From positions 26,329,181 through 26,393,180 of the forward strand of contig JAJLRJ010000014.1 of the NCBI GenBank assembly GCA_024195265.1: 64,000 nucleotides of DNA, in the 5' to 3' direction. The position numbers and the translations under genes are program-made. The notes beneath the pieces are model-generated. The model was not told the DNA's origin. It made no database searches and saw only the letters and a list, made by a program, of their open reading frames with translations. Every line of letters begins with the position of its first letter. The first letter of the stretch is position 1. Positions 43,759-55,260 of the stretch are shown here, in pieces. The DNA is from Dendrophyllia cribrosa (Eukaryota; Cnidaria; Anthozoa; Scleractinia; Dendrophylliidae).

Positions 43759-44875
43759 CCGTTTTCCTGCTTTGCTCGATTGTTCAAAATCTTCTGAGCA
43801 TCAACTTTGAATTCAAATTCTTCTTGCAAATTCATAAAATGTCTTTTCGTCTCAGCTTCAGTTTTTCAACAGTGTAATCTTTGACAAGGGATGATTTAGC
43901 TCTCTAAACGTTTGAAGATCTTTTGTTCTCATCAGAACTCATCATTTATTGTTTATTACTATCGCCATTATTTGTACAGCAAATTATCTATTGTTTACTC
44001 GTTAGAGCCCTCTGTTTAAAGGCGTTGTTACAGCTTGTGTTCATCGCGGTCAAACGACAGAAATGTGCAAAAGTTAAGGTTGTCATTTTCACTGTTTAAA
44101 GTTTAATATATTGCCAATACACTGTCAATTTACCAAACGTCTTGAAAGTTTACCAAAAAAGTTCTAAGCGTGTAAAAACTGTGAACTGCAGAATTGTCGG
44201 CGCCATTAGCCAACATAATTTTGATCAGGCGCAAAGAATTTTGGTCAGTTTTCAACGGAAAAAAGCTCATCATTTTGAGAAAAATTAAAAGGTAGTAACG
44301 TCAACTAATTTTTTTATACATCCTTGCCCATATTTCCATTTAATATTAAATATAATCCCACTAAATAAAACGAAAAACGCCTCGGACGTTTGACCGCTGT
44401 TAACAGCTTGTGTAGCAACGGATTTGCGAGACAAGTAATAGTAAGTGTGAAATCATCTTTCTTGTTCAGTGCTTATCTGTTTTTGAATCACCGGGTCCTG
44501 TTTGCATGATGTTAGCATGCACATTTTCTTCATATTTGACTTTTTACATTTTGTATAATGCCAGTTGATAAAATTCGAAACAATTTGTTTTCTCTCTGAT
44601 GATCAGTTCGCTTATTTTATAACCTACAAACTAGATTTTAAAGGAGAGTTGAAATATGTATATTGAATTATTTTATGACAGGACTAAGTTCAAAGACCCA
44701 CAGCTTGACTTCTATCAAAAGTTAGTTTCGTTTAATTTTTTTTTCGAAAGAAGATTTCGAAAATCAAAACTTAGCTTCTATAGAAATTAATTTACAACAG
44801 CTTAACAAGAAAGAAGTACATTGTCATTGATTCAATTTCTGATCCATGGTCTTAAATATCGATTCACAGACTTAA
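43759..44875. other. DMRT 3' flank
   Basis: AT-rich sequence that probably includes the DMRT 3' UTR. No canonical AATAAA close to the stop and no repeat boundary seen. Confidence 0.4.
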
Positions 44876-45681
44876 TTAAAGACTATTTGTTGGTTCACTA
44901 AGAACTTTTCCGCAATGGGCGCAAAACTTGTCAAACACGTTAATTTTGTGTCCGCACCTGCTACAAAAACGCGCCATGGCAAGTCCACATGCTCGAGACT
45001 CTGTACTGTACGGGGCATGCGCAATAGAGGAAAACTTAAACGCCAGTTCCGCTTTTGGCTTCACAAGTAAAGGCGGCGGAAGAGGTGATGGTGGGTAAAG
45101 CCGCGTTGGCGAACACGCATGCGTGCTGGGAAGCGGCCTTGTGATGACATTGCGAGTCATGGGACCGTGAAGGAATGGAGACGCGTGACTAACCGCGGGA
45201 AAAGCGTAGCCTCCAAGCGCTGTCATCTTACTACTTCTGGACTCCTGAGAGGACAGCAGCATTTCAATCGTCTCCACCACGTTACCATGGCAACTTTGTA
45301 GGATGAGTTCCAGCGTGGCTTTGTTATGGTGCGGGAAGAGCTTGGTGAGTAATTCCATTGGAGGGTGCCTGAGAGACAAGGCATTTATCTCCTTCGACAG
45401 CCTGGAATATCTATACTCGTGTGGCCTGTCATAGAGGTTTTCCAGAAGATATTTGCTGCTTGCATTTATACTGTCTTGGTCCGATGTTTTACTGGATTGA
45501 GGAGAGTTTACATGACCGCCCAACTGAGCAGAGCTTTCATGACCGGCCAATTCACGACCTTCCTCTTCTTTTTCATGCGGCTCTCTTTTGACAGGAAAGT
45601 CTGGGGAGAGAGCGATTCTTTTGGGACTTGGGTCTCCCTCCTCTTCCTCCTCTGAGAATGAATTGAATCTCTTCAGGGATT
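44876..45681 (-). CDS. DMRT transcription factor, exon 3 (DMA domain and zinc-ribbon tail)
   Basis: This is the last exon (acceptor TTCTATTCACAG on the minus strand). It encodes residues 147-414. An acidic region (EEEEE, near 155) is followed by a DMA domain at about 253-291 (PPMELLTKLFPHHNKATLEL, then LQSCHGNVVETIEMLL), a CUE-like fold found in the DMRTA/DMRT3 subgroup. A Pro-rich stretch follows. The C-terminal 30 residues contain FCSRCGH...FCAHCGK, i.e. C386, C389, C400 and C403, a compact zinc-ribbon-like pair of knuckles. I do not recall such a tail as standard in vertebrate DMRT proteins. The stop is TAA at 44876-44878. The phase agrees with exon 2: one base G plus AA makes Glu. Confidence 0.9.
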
Positions 45682-46158
45682 CTGTGAATAGAAGCAATAA
45701 CCAGATAATTTATTAATTCTTGGTGCTCTCGTACTCCAACGGTCTCGCAACTCTGGGTCGCAAAGGTTTTAGGACTTCAGGGCTCCGTGCCCAAAGCAGC
45801 GGGGCTCCAGGACTCCATGGTATTGAAGCCGGGCTTTCGGGCTCCAAGACCAAAATTGCGGGGCATTTTCAGAGCTCTGAGTTGCAGACATCGTCCAGAT
45901 TATATCGCGATGGGGGTTATAATGAATTAAAAAAGGATAAATAAGAAGGTGCTGAAAAATGAAGAATCTTAAAAGCGATTAAAAGGATTTTAAACTCGAT
46001 TCTAAATCTAATTGGTAACCAATGTTACTATATAATAAGTGGTGTTATGTGGCAGAATTTGTGTTCTTTAAAAATCAGTCTTGCACAAGCATTCTGCACA
46101 CGTTGTAGCGATAGCGAGAAAGAAACTGAAGAACAGTGAATTTCAAAACAATACTTAC
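45682..46158 (-). other. DMRT intron 2
   Basis: 477 bp, donor GTAAGT and acceptor TTCACAG on the minus strand. A GC-rich patch (about 45720-45890) with repeated 'gggctcc/ggactcc' motifs lies inside it. Confidence 0.75.
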
Positions 46159-46257
46159 CAGAACTCGGTGAAATTTCAGTTATTCTTGGTTCCAGAAGAC
46201 TCGTGTTTGTCTGAGGAGGGTGATGATAAAAATGGTGGCGATGGTTGCTTGGGAATC
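46159..46257 (-). CDS. DMRT transcription factor, exon 2
   Basis: This 99-bp exon lies between acceptor TTTCTATCCTAG and donor GTAAGT (minus strand). It encodes linker residues 114-146 rich in His, Pro and Ser (FPSNHRHHFYHHPPQTNTSL and on). The phase is 1 at both ends and links exons 1 and 3 without a frame break. No domain is present. Confidence 0.78.
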
Positions 46258-46858
46258 CTAGGATAGAAATCATTAAGTCAATTCAACAGCTCTGTGGTAT
46301 GTTCAGGCACAGTGATAATAACGGACAGACAATAAGATTCATAATCTAGATTGGTATATTACTTTCATTAAGCAGTCAGCCATGCCAGTAATAAGATCTC
46401 TAAAAGTGCCAAGGGATTTACGTAGACTTTAACTGAAAACCGACCCACCCAGTATTAGAGAAATCTATTTGTTCTATCTCCTCAAAAGCCAAGCGACACT
46501 TTTTTAACTGGAATTTTTCGACTTTTTGTTTGAATTGAAAATTGTCGACAGTTTGTTTCTAATGTGAATTTTTCTCTTGAAAAAAATCGGGACATAACCC
46601 TAGAAAGGCAATTATAAACATATAATTTATCACTGATTCACGTTAAAAACATTCTCCATAGACTGCTCTGTGTTAGTATGATTGTTTCAATTAAAATTTG
46701 TAAATTAATGTTAATTGTTTGTTAGTTTACTGACTATAGACCAACTACCCCAGGTAACAAGTTAAATATATATTGCCACCCCTAAGCTTGGGATCAATTT
46801 CGTAGTAAACACGCAACAGCCAGCATAATGACTTGTCCAAGAGGTAAACCGGTTTTAC
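46258..46858 (-). other. DMRT intron 1
   Basis: 601 bp on the minus strand from GTAAAA to CCTAG; AT-rich, no repeats noted. Confidence 0.7.
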
Positions 46859-47198
46859 CTGCTAATCCATTGGTTTGAAACACCATGGAGTACGTCAGTC
46901 TGGCGTTTTCCAGTTCTCGTTGATATTTAGCTCTCAACTCAGCCCCTTTGCGCTGTTGTCTGAGTAACGCAACACGGGCGGCCGTCACGCGCTGTCTCTC
47001 AGTTATCAGTTGGCATTTTGCGCATGTGCAGTCCCTCCAGCGACAGTAGTGCTTGTGACCCTTGAGCCATGATACTGTGCCATGCGTGCGGCAACGGGCG
47101 CATTTTGGGACTCTGTGGTGTAGGGTGGGGGAAGAACTTGACTCCTCTTCTTCCAGGTTCAGATCAGTTTCATGGTCAGATTCTTTTGTGTCACTCAT
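46859..47198 (-). CDS. DMRT transcription factor, exon 1 (DM domain)
   Basis: It encodes residues 1-113 plus one base. The DM domain spans about 29-75, with [28 protein letters not shown] and [18 protein letters not shown]. Zinc ligands C33, C36, H48, C52, C57, C59, C62 and a second His are in place. DM proteins bind DNA through the minor groove and act in sexual and neural development in animals. I chose the start [12 protein letters not shown] at 47198 because a splice acceptor (TTATCTTGTAG) ends only 4 bp upstream, implying a 5' non-coding exon; the longer ORF start would lie in the intron. The exon ends GCAG before donor GTAAAA. Confidence 0.92.
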
Positions 47199-47202
47199 TT
47201 TC

Positions 47203-47213
47203 CTACAAGATAA
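47203..47213 (-). promoter_or_regulatory. Splice acceptor before the DMRT start codon
   Basis: On the minus strand TTATCTTGTAG precedes GAAAATG. A pyrimidine-rich AG this close to the ATG suggests an upstream untranslated exon that I cannot locate. Confidence 0.45.
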
Positions 47214-50200
47214 AACAAATAGTTGAAAAGTTAACATGAAGCGGGTATTTTTAACAGGATTTAACATGTTATTTCCTTTAATTGTTTCATGCTAGTTATG
47301 GCTTTCGTTCCTTTTAGTGGTGCCCCGCTCTATACAACGAAAAACAACTTTCGGAAATACTCGCGCAGGTTTTTTAGTAATAGCAGAACAACTGAAAAAT
47401 GCATAAAAATCAAGTAATCAATTTGCGATCTTTTTTTTTCAGTAAGTTTAGATTCAATTAAAAGTCCTTTTTATTGAATAATGATTATGATGTTGTTGAT
47501 GATGATTTATGAATTTTATTTGAGTGTAAAAAATTCTGTACCTGAGGGAACAAGTCACCTCTATTAATTGTCGACCGTGTTACAAATATAAAAAATTAAG
47601 ACTACCTAATTCTCCTATCCTCCTTTGCAGGACCCCCGTAATGTAGATGTAGAATAATAATAATAACAATAATAATACTACAAAAAAAGATGTATGGCGT
47701 TCACTAAATTGTTTACTGCTGTATAGAAGAACACTGAATAGATCACTTGAATTTGATAAAACGAGACTCGCGTATTAAATTGAAATAACTTACATACTGT
47801 GCCCGAATTTTCTAGAAATTCGATTATTTGAAAACCTCGTCGCAGACTTCAAAGGCCATACAAAATGGCAATCTTGCATGTACTTTTAGTCATAAAAAAA
47901 CTATACAATATCCAATTGTAAATAGTTTATAAATATATTCTTTCTACTCCGTACAGAAGATTACGTTATTTCGAGAGCGATCATTGTGCTGTAGCTAGGC
48001 AACGTGTTACACTTTACCATAGAAATAGACAAGAAACCCTTATTCACCCCATGCCTTGAATAAATTAGAAACCTGTTTTCGTGAGCAATAACTGAATTAT
48101 TTATCAAGAGGGGGCTTTTGAACTGAAAACATCATAGAAATCTCATTTGGTCCACTCAAAAAAGTTATAAACATAAGTGTTTAGCTTCTTGAACAACAAA
48201 TAAAAATATAAAAATACTTTTAAAATACCAATGGTGATGAAGATGATAATAAAATGTTATCAATTAGAGCGATGTAGATGTTAAGAAGCTATACATTAGG
48301 GTGTAAATTTGGCGACAATGCTATTAACTAATAATTTGGTTAAGTATTTGAAAACCCCAAGCAGATCCACTTTGGACTTCCCCGATAGGAAGAGGAATGC
48401 AAACATAAACAGTGTTCTAGTAAAACGCCAGATGTCAATTCGATATGATGTTACTTTTTCAGGATGTGGTTTAAAAAACTTACAAGATGTTACAATCGAA
48501 CTTCAGTGCATTCTATTTTGGTAGATGGAAGTGGTTTAATCGTTTTACAAATAAAAGAGTGCGGATGTACAGCTTTACACTGAATGTTTCTAAAATATAA
48601 ACATTCAGGGAAAAGCGGTTATTAGTCAATCCATCGGAAACAACTGTTTTGTTTCCTTTATTTAAATAGTTACACTTTAGGTTTTTATTCACCGGCTCGA
48701 TATTTGGAACTGTATTTACATCACGTAAAATTTCATCGACTCTGGCTCGACAAGGTTCACACAACAAATGTGGTGTACAGAAAGCAACAGGCTAACAATA
48801 TTGCTACAGCTCCAGAAAATTTTAAATAACAAGGAACACTTCCTGCTGTTAAAACAAAGTTAAATGTTACGAATTGCATTAAAAATGCGATAAAACTTTA
48901 GATGCCAAAAAAAGTGGGGAAAAGCGGGGATAATTTAAGGAATTCGAATCATACCTTTTCAGTTCAACGCCTCTTTGATCTCAATCCTGCACCGCGGAAA
49001 AGAAACGTCTCGTCCTCGAGTCGAAAAGCATTGAGCAACTTACAGATCTTGTGCTTTTCTTTGTTTATTTTATATAGTTACCGATTCGACAGCCAAATAT
49101 TTACGGGAGGGGCTACGTCCATTAACGCGTACTGGTGGATGAGTGTAGGATTACAAAGTATGAGCGACTTTAAAAGCTTTTCAATTCAACATCTGCCATC
49201 TTAAAATTAAAACTTGAAAAGGGAAGGTACCTTTATGTTATATTGTTTCACGTGTTCTAAACCATTTTCGCTTAGAGGATGACACATTAGAAGTTCTACA
49301 CCTGGCGACCAAAAAAGGGAAAAAGAACCATTGTAACTCGAGCAAATTTATTTCAATTTAATATAACCGAACTTAACAGTTGTTATTTTGTGGGGGTAAT
49401 GTTCAGTAACTTTAGAACCAGTCAGTGAAGATCGGTCGCCTTTTCAGTTTGGAGATGGACTTGTTTCCTGGTTTTCTTTTTCTGAACTTGATTAACTTTA
49501 TTGGAGCGCTACCGGGCGCCGTTAAGCAGAAATAATAAATACTAATCACATCTAAAGTATGACATCTGCTTCCATAACAAAACAAATTGTTGTCTTTAAT
49601 ATCAGTAAAATTCTAATTAAAACCGCTTCTAGCGGCCCCGAACCCTTTTTAGCACCGCTTCATAACATATTTTAAGTGGTGTATTAAATATGTGCTATCT
49701 ACCCAATCTAGCAATTTATCGAAAACGCTTATCGATGTTTTTCAGTTATTTCAGAATTGGCTAAAATCTTTGTTTGATGGAAATAACATTTGTAATGCAA
49801 CTACGACTTTTACATGAGAAGAATAATCCAGACAGGTGCAAACCAGAGGGACAATCATATTCATCTGTAAAGTGCCCTTGGCGAAAAGTCCCACCAGTCC
49901 GTTGTATTGACACTATGGTTAGCTCTGTTATTGTTAAATACCCCGAAATGAAACGTGCATGACAGCGAATTAGCATAACTATGGCCACAAGCAGGCTTTT
50001 CGTGAGGGCTTAGAAATGTTCTGACATTCTTGTGGTTTGTAAAGCGATACTTCTTGAGTGTAAAAAAAGTGAAATTTTGGCGTCGTTGAAACAAAAGGTA
50101 CCTGCTTTGAGAGTTAATTACACTGCAAAATATATGCGACGAGTTCCGTTGCGAACTTGTTTTTACTGCGGTACCTTGGCATATAGCATAAAGAGTGTGT

Positions 50201-50296
50201 TAAATAAATATCGCGCCTTTTGTATATGTGTATTGCATCGAAGACTAAATTTGTTACAGTCCAAGGCGTACAAGACTCGCTACATAAGTACTGATA
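47214..50296. other. DMRT 5' flank, no gene recognised
   Basis: About 3 kb of AT-rich sequence with a short AAT-rich microsatellite near 47645. Short ORFs at 48309, 48902 and 49774 have no domain signature. It may contain the DMRT promoter and first exon. Confidence 0.4.
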
Positions 50297-50605
50297 GAGT
50301 CAGAATACCCGTGTACAAATGTGCTTCGGTAAACTGAGGCCACTAAAATAGGCCACTATGGCGGGGGCCACGTTGATAACTGGCATTACCCCTGTATCAA
50401 CCAGAATAACAAGTGAGCCCAGGTATTAGCAGCCATGGGCAGCTGTTTTGGCCTTGTTAGGCTTCATCAGCATGACACAGCCAAAACTTGGGCTCAGGGT
50501 CCCTTATGAAGATCACAAGCGATGAAAATGTGAGGCTTCTGGGATGTGGCTAAAAGTAATAAAAGAGTCAGAATACCGCACAAATGTGCTTTAGTAATGA
50601 AAAGC
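50297..50605 (-). repeat. 267-bp unit bounded by direct repeats, with hammerhead-like core
   Basis: 'agagtcagaatacc' and 'acaaatgtgctt' occur at about 50300-50331 and again at about 50567-50598, followed by related '.gtaa...gccac.aaaat' sequence. The offset is 267 bp, as in a tandemly repeated small element with one full and one partial copy. The hammerhead-like motif lies inside. Confidence 0.5.
50415..50495 (-). ncRNA. Degenerate hammerhead-like motif
   Basis: On the minus strand: GAGCCCA (outer stem I, pairing with TGGGCTC), an internal loop, CTGATGA (50464-50470), an A, GCCT-AACA-AGGC (stem II), C, then AAAAC where GAAAC is expected (G12 is A), then a stem III-like AGCTGCC..GGCTGCT hairpin. 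Only one invariant base is altered. Likely a decayed Penelope-like or retrozyme-like ribozyme. Confidence 0.4.
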
Positions 50606-51284
50606 CACAAAATGAATTAAGTGTAAATTAATTGTGAGTTAAACGGATAGGAAAATCGGGTATTTCACAGTCAAGTTTAAGGTTTGCTCCAGTGGGCTCC
50701 CATCGAACTCACATCGTGAAACAAAAAATTGTTCGAGAAAGCGGGTAATCGAGACAACCAGTATTTATACTGCTCAGCAGTTTTTTAAAAAAATAGCCAG
50801 TTTCTAAAAGAAATAATCCTGTTATCAACGAGAGATTCGTGATCGCATGATGTTCGAAATATTAATTTTTCCTCTACACGAGCCTTTTGAATTCTAACCT
50901 AATCTAAATACAATACAATACTCCTTTCCTTCGAATTAAGGAATAAAGAATAATGTTTTAGCGTATTTATTTTGTCGTAGACAATAGAAGTCTTCTGTAA
51001 CTGAGGTATCGGTTAAATTTCTAGATATACACACACAAAACCAGGCATTTATGAATAAAGAGTTTTCTAACTCCGATCACAACATCTCTATTTTGACGTA
51101 TTTTTAATCGATCTAAGAAATTTAACTAAACGCAAATATACTTGTCTGTAGCCAGTTAGTTGACACAGTTCTAATGGTGCCGGGAGCAATTTTAAGAGTC
51201 TCAAATGACTTACAATTATTACGAGCGACTTCAATGCTTCCGGTCAAGTACAAAATAAGCATGGGCTGTTAGTAAACGGAGTCT
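50606..51284. other. No feature recognised
   Basis: Nothing supported. Confidence 0.4.
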
Positions 51285-51289
51285 AACTA

Positions 51290-51500
51290 AGACCGCGGTT
51301 TAAGACAATTAACGGACCAACACGTCTGTTTATAAGTGGGTCATTTTAAGGAGATAAATGTTTTTCTAGTCTGTGCTAAATGCCTTTTTAAGATCGTTTG
51401 TAGTAATCAACGTTTAAATATTAGGGTTGGGCAGCTCGTTATTGGTTAATTTAGACCGCGGTTTTGTTAAACACCGCCGTCTAAACCCCGTTTAAATATT
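51290..51500. repeat. GACCGCGGTTT-type element
   Basis: 'agaccgcggttt' at both ends, plus 'aaacaccgccgtctaaac' and 'tttaaatatta'. It shares 'aatgtttttctagtctgtgct', 'caacgtttaaatatt' and 'tttagaccgcggttttgttaaacacc' with the reverse strand of 59985-60165. Confidence 0.6.
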
Positions 51501-51804
51501 AAACCGGCGCTACATGGCCTTGCAAGCTGTAACTGTAATGGCAGTAAAGCGAAGGACCCTTGTACCAAGTCGATGACACATCCATGATTACCCGGCATTA
51601 ATTCGATAGTTCGTGTAACGAACTATTATTTATTATAAGAAGCAAGGGCTGACAACTGCGTAGAACAAAATAAACATGGCAGCATTTTCGTTCACGGTCC
51701 CTTGCTTTCTCGTTTTTATTATTTATTGCACGACGAAGCGAGTGAATTTCGTCCAGATAGGAATATGGTGATCTTTCTTCTTGCAATCTTGAAGAGTTAG
51801 ATAT

Positions 51805-52143
51805 CCAGGGGAAGGGGGAAAGAGGGTGCTCCCCTATATAAACTATATAGGTATATACCGCCACAACGGGTGTGGTTTTTGAGCCGTTTTTGCTCTGAAA
51901 ACGGGTATAGATTTTGACCATTTTGTTCTGAAATTGGGTCTAGTCTTTAAGTCGGGAACCACGATAGCGTACAAACGTATTTCTCTTTTCGCTCTTCAAA
52001 CAAAACAGAGAGAAACAGGACTAACGAAAAAATATCATTCGATCGGGTACTGATTTACTGCTTCAGATACGCAAACGAGGTCTAAAAACGGGTATGGAAA
52101 ATGACGAAGTTTGGGTTGAAATAATCGGGCGGCACATCCCCAC
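51805..52143. mobile_element. G/C-tract element without the long tracts
   Basis: 'gggtgctcccctatataaactatataggtatataccgcc' parallels the left end of the element at 57696, and 'cgggcggcacatccccacc' parallels its right end. Repeated 'gaaaacgggtatag' replaces 'taaatagggtag'. It is an older relative. Confidence 0.55.
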
Positions 52144-53170
52144 CAAGTGCTGACTTAAGAAGTAAAAGGAAGACTGAAATGCTGTCAGCGTACAAGTTTT
52201 CAAGAAAATTGAAGACGTTCATGGATGGATAGGACCGTTTGATATTGTGTTTTACATAACTTGCCATTTGCTTAGCGATCGAGGTTTCAAGTGTCGGCAC
52301 TGAATGCAATGAATGTAATCTTACTTTTTAGACATAATTTTATGTTTCTCCTTAAAAGCACTCAAATCACTCGGGAATCGATACTGTAATGGGTTAAAGA
52401 CCCCACGAGTTCTTGTTATTTATGAAAGCGCGTGCTCTTGGCGTTGAGTTGGCTTCGATTCACACCCACTGGCCGTTGACACCTTGAATTTACAGGCGGG
52501 TGGTATAATTGAGCAAATCAAGGCGAATAGATACCTGGTTGATCACTGTGTTAACACTTTCACGTTTTAAAATCAAACATTGAGTCACGAAAGGATTTAC
52601 TGATAACTCCATGAATATTAACTATTCAAATGCAAGATATCAGGCAGCAGTTTTGCAAAATAACATGGAATAGATCTTTAGCCATATTGATTTTGCCCTC
52701 TTGGCATCCCTTGATGATAAAAAGGCCTATTGCATTTTTGTAATTTTGAACGTGGTTATTATCGGAAGTAAAAGAGTCGTTCAAATAAGGTTCAACCACA
52801 CGCGCTCTGGCTCCATGTTTCGACAGACCGGAAGATAAAACTTTGAAACCTTCCAGAAGGTTCCGATTTAGACGGTACGAATTACGCTTACGACCATCAC
52901 GAATCGAAGTAACTTACTGCTTATATACAGTTGCTTATTGCAAGTAAGTCATGTGCCCAAGTAACACGAAATGTCTCGTGCTGTAGCAAGTCACCTGCGA
53001 CGTGAGCAATAGCTATTCCGTCGCGATCGTCCTTAGAAATTATTTCTCCCGTGCAACGTTTCATGACGATTTCAGTGGTATGTTTGTACTACCGTTGTAT
53101 ACGCCTGAGTTATCACTATCGTATGCGTGAGCTTCCTTAACAAACTAATTGGAAAATCCTGGTTAATTCA
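52144..53170. other. No feature recognised
   Basis: No gene or repeat boundary supported. Confidence 0.4.
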
Positions 53171-53174
53171 GTCA

Positions 53175-53470
53175 ACCCTTTCACTCCCAGAGTCAGTTAT
53201 GAAGACATGTAATGTGGTTCTAACTTTTCAGTCTGTGGACGAAATCCTATGGTGTGACCATTCAAATGAAACCTCTTCAGCAGTACTTTTGCATGGTACC
53301 ATTTGTTCTAACTTTTGAATCTGTGGATGAAATCCTATGGTGTGACCATTCAAATGAAATCTCTTTGGCAGTGCTTCTGCATGGTACCATTTGTTTTTCC
53401 ATATTTTACAAAATTAAATTTGAGACTTTTCTTGAATTTCGATTTTTGGCACTCTTGGAGTTAAAGGGTA
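53175..53470. mobile_element. CACTCCC-type TIR element with duplicated core
   Basis: AACCCTTTCACTCCCAGAGT at the left and GGCACTCTTGGAGTTAAAGGG at the right. The inner ~89-bp monomer ('tctaacttttcagtctgtgg' to 'catggtaccatttgt') is present twice in tandem, unlike the single copy at 4532. Confidence 0.85.
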
Positions 53471-54220
53471 AACAGTCAACTATCTAGAGTCTTTACTGAG
53501 CAAGCGACTCTATATGAAATTCATCTTCGCGTTTATAGTCTCAGTCAATCAGTATATTTAGACGCTCTCTGAAGGGGCAATGTTACATATTTTTAGCATC
53601 ACTTTTAAAAGCCGAAAAAAGCGTATTTGCATCAATGGAAACCTACAAATAATGGTACAGTTTTGAAAAATTACACTATGAGCGATGCACTGAAACTATT
53701 GACAAGTGTCTCTGACTACAACTGGCCACGATTGAAATGTATTGCAACTTGAAAAAATTTGGTTAAAACTGATTATAGTTTGTTCTTTCTTCGATAATTC
53801 ACTTGATATCTTCTTGGTGTTTTGAAATACATTGCACAGGTTTAGATAGGTTTAATTCTAGCACAGTCTCAGAGCCAAAAACATAGTCTTATATTTTGTT
53901 TAAACTTCAACAAAACACTGAAACACATGCACCAAGTGTTTTCCTGCATGGTAACGCGACATTTGAATATCTGATAATGAAGCTGAGTTCAATTAATATT
54001 AACTCGAAAGAAAGATAGAAAATTAATTTTCGCCTTACAACAGGTAACAAGAGTTGAATAACAATGCAGCCAACTCCTGCCTTGCGGGGCACTAACATAA
54101 TAATAGCAGTATTACCATAACAGTGGGTTGTCCTGGCGTACTGAATAGCTAGCCTTGCTAGTCCGTTCACGGCCCTAGCTGAGTGTACAACAACAGCGGG
54201 TTGTTTAACACAGTTTTAAA
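53471..54220. other. No feature recognised
   Basis: Nothing supported. Confidence 0.4.
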
Positions 54221-54495
54221 GCCTGGTTTTCATATGTCGGAAAAATCCCAGACGATCGGGAATTTTGCTGTTCCCGATCGTCCCAGATTTTGCCGATATG
54301 TCGGGAAAATCGCCGATCATCGCAGAAATCTGGGACGCGTCGGGCAAATAGAAACGTTCCCGATTTTCCTTATTTGTCCCCGACCATCCCAGATGATCGG
54401 GGATGTCTGCGATTTCGTGTTTTCAAAAGTCAGCCAAATCAGGGACGGTCGGGAAACATCGAAATCCCCGATCGTCTGGGATTTTCCCGCCGCAC
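54221..54495. repeat. Array of CCCGATCGTCCC-type short palindromes
   Basis: It opens 'gcctggttttcatatgtcgg', like the ends of the MITE at 25569. Then 'cccgatcgtccc', 'cgggaaaatcgccgatcat' and 'gatcggggat' repeat in both orientations. It is probably an internally rearranged MITE. Confidence 0.5.
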
Positions 54496-54564
54496 ATGCA
54501 GGATAAGGTTGTTCAGAGCAAGCCGGATAAAGTTAACCCAGCGGCGAGTTCAAGTCTACACCTT

Positions 54565-54962
54565 AAAGGGACACTGTCCCGCCGAAATAGCAAAATTTCG
54601 CTTAGCTTGTTTCCACGTTATATCTCCAAATGCCACCAAATATACAACTTAGTTGGATAAAAAGATTCTATAGCGCAACACAAAAGTAGTAGTTTGGAGA
54701 TAAAGTGCAGAATTGCAAGGATTGAAGTGGATTACAGTTTATGAAATTTGATTTATTGACAGGCGGTCAAGAAATGAAACTTGCCATTCTTGTGAAATTT
54801 TGACTTTTCTAGCCGTTGTTTTGTTTGTTTATTTCATATTAATTTGTTTCTATCAGGTTTGGCGATGGTTTCTTTCAATTTCGAGATAATAAAGCAAGCT
54901 TAAACCAAGCTTCTGGCCATAATCATGAAAACACGATATTTAAGCCGGGACATTGTCCCTTT
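54565..54962. mobile_element. 398-bp AAAGGGACA-type MITE, best copy
   Basis: AAAGGGACACTGTCCCGCCG at the left and GCCGGGACATTGTCCCTTTA at the right give clear TIRs. It has no insertions, so it serves as the reference for copies at 2234, 3650, 23220 and 40033. Confidence 0.85.
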
Positions 54963-55260
54963 ATCAGCAGATACTTGGAATGGCGTTGTGCTGATTTTCC
55001 ATATCATTTTAGAGCCTTTTAATAAAACTATTTAAAAGCTAATACAGTTTGAGCTTTCTGTTTCTTTTAGCTGACTTTTTCAGCGACAAAAATCATGAAA
55101 ACACGATATTTAAGCCGGGACAGTGTCCTTTTATCAGCAGATACTTGGAATGGCGTTGTGCTGATTTTCCATATCATTTTAGAGCCTTTTAATAAAACTA
55201 CTCAAAAGCTAATACAGTTTGAGCTTTCTGTTTCTTTTAGCTGAATATTTTAGCGACAAA
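54921..55260. repeat. Tandem duplication of 170 bp
   Basis: AATCATGAAAACACGATATT starts at 54921 and 55091, and the following 170 bp are nearly identical. The duplicated block contains the right end of the MITE and unique flank, so it arose after MITE insertion. The second copy runs up to the LINE. Confidence 0.9.

Noticed and set aside
45119..45655. Plus-strand ORFs opposite DMRT exon 3
   Set aside because: They are antisense shadows of the DMA and acidic regions.
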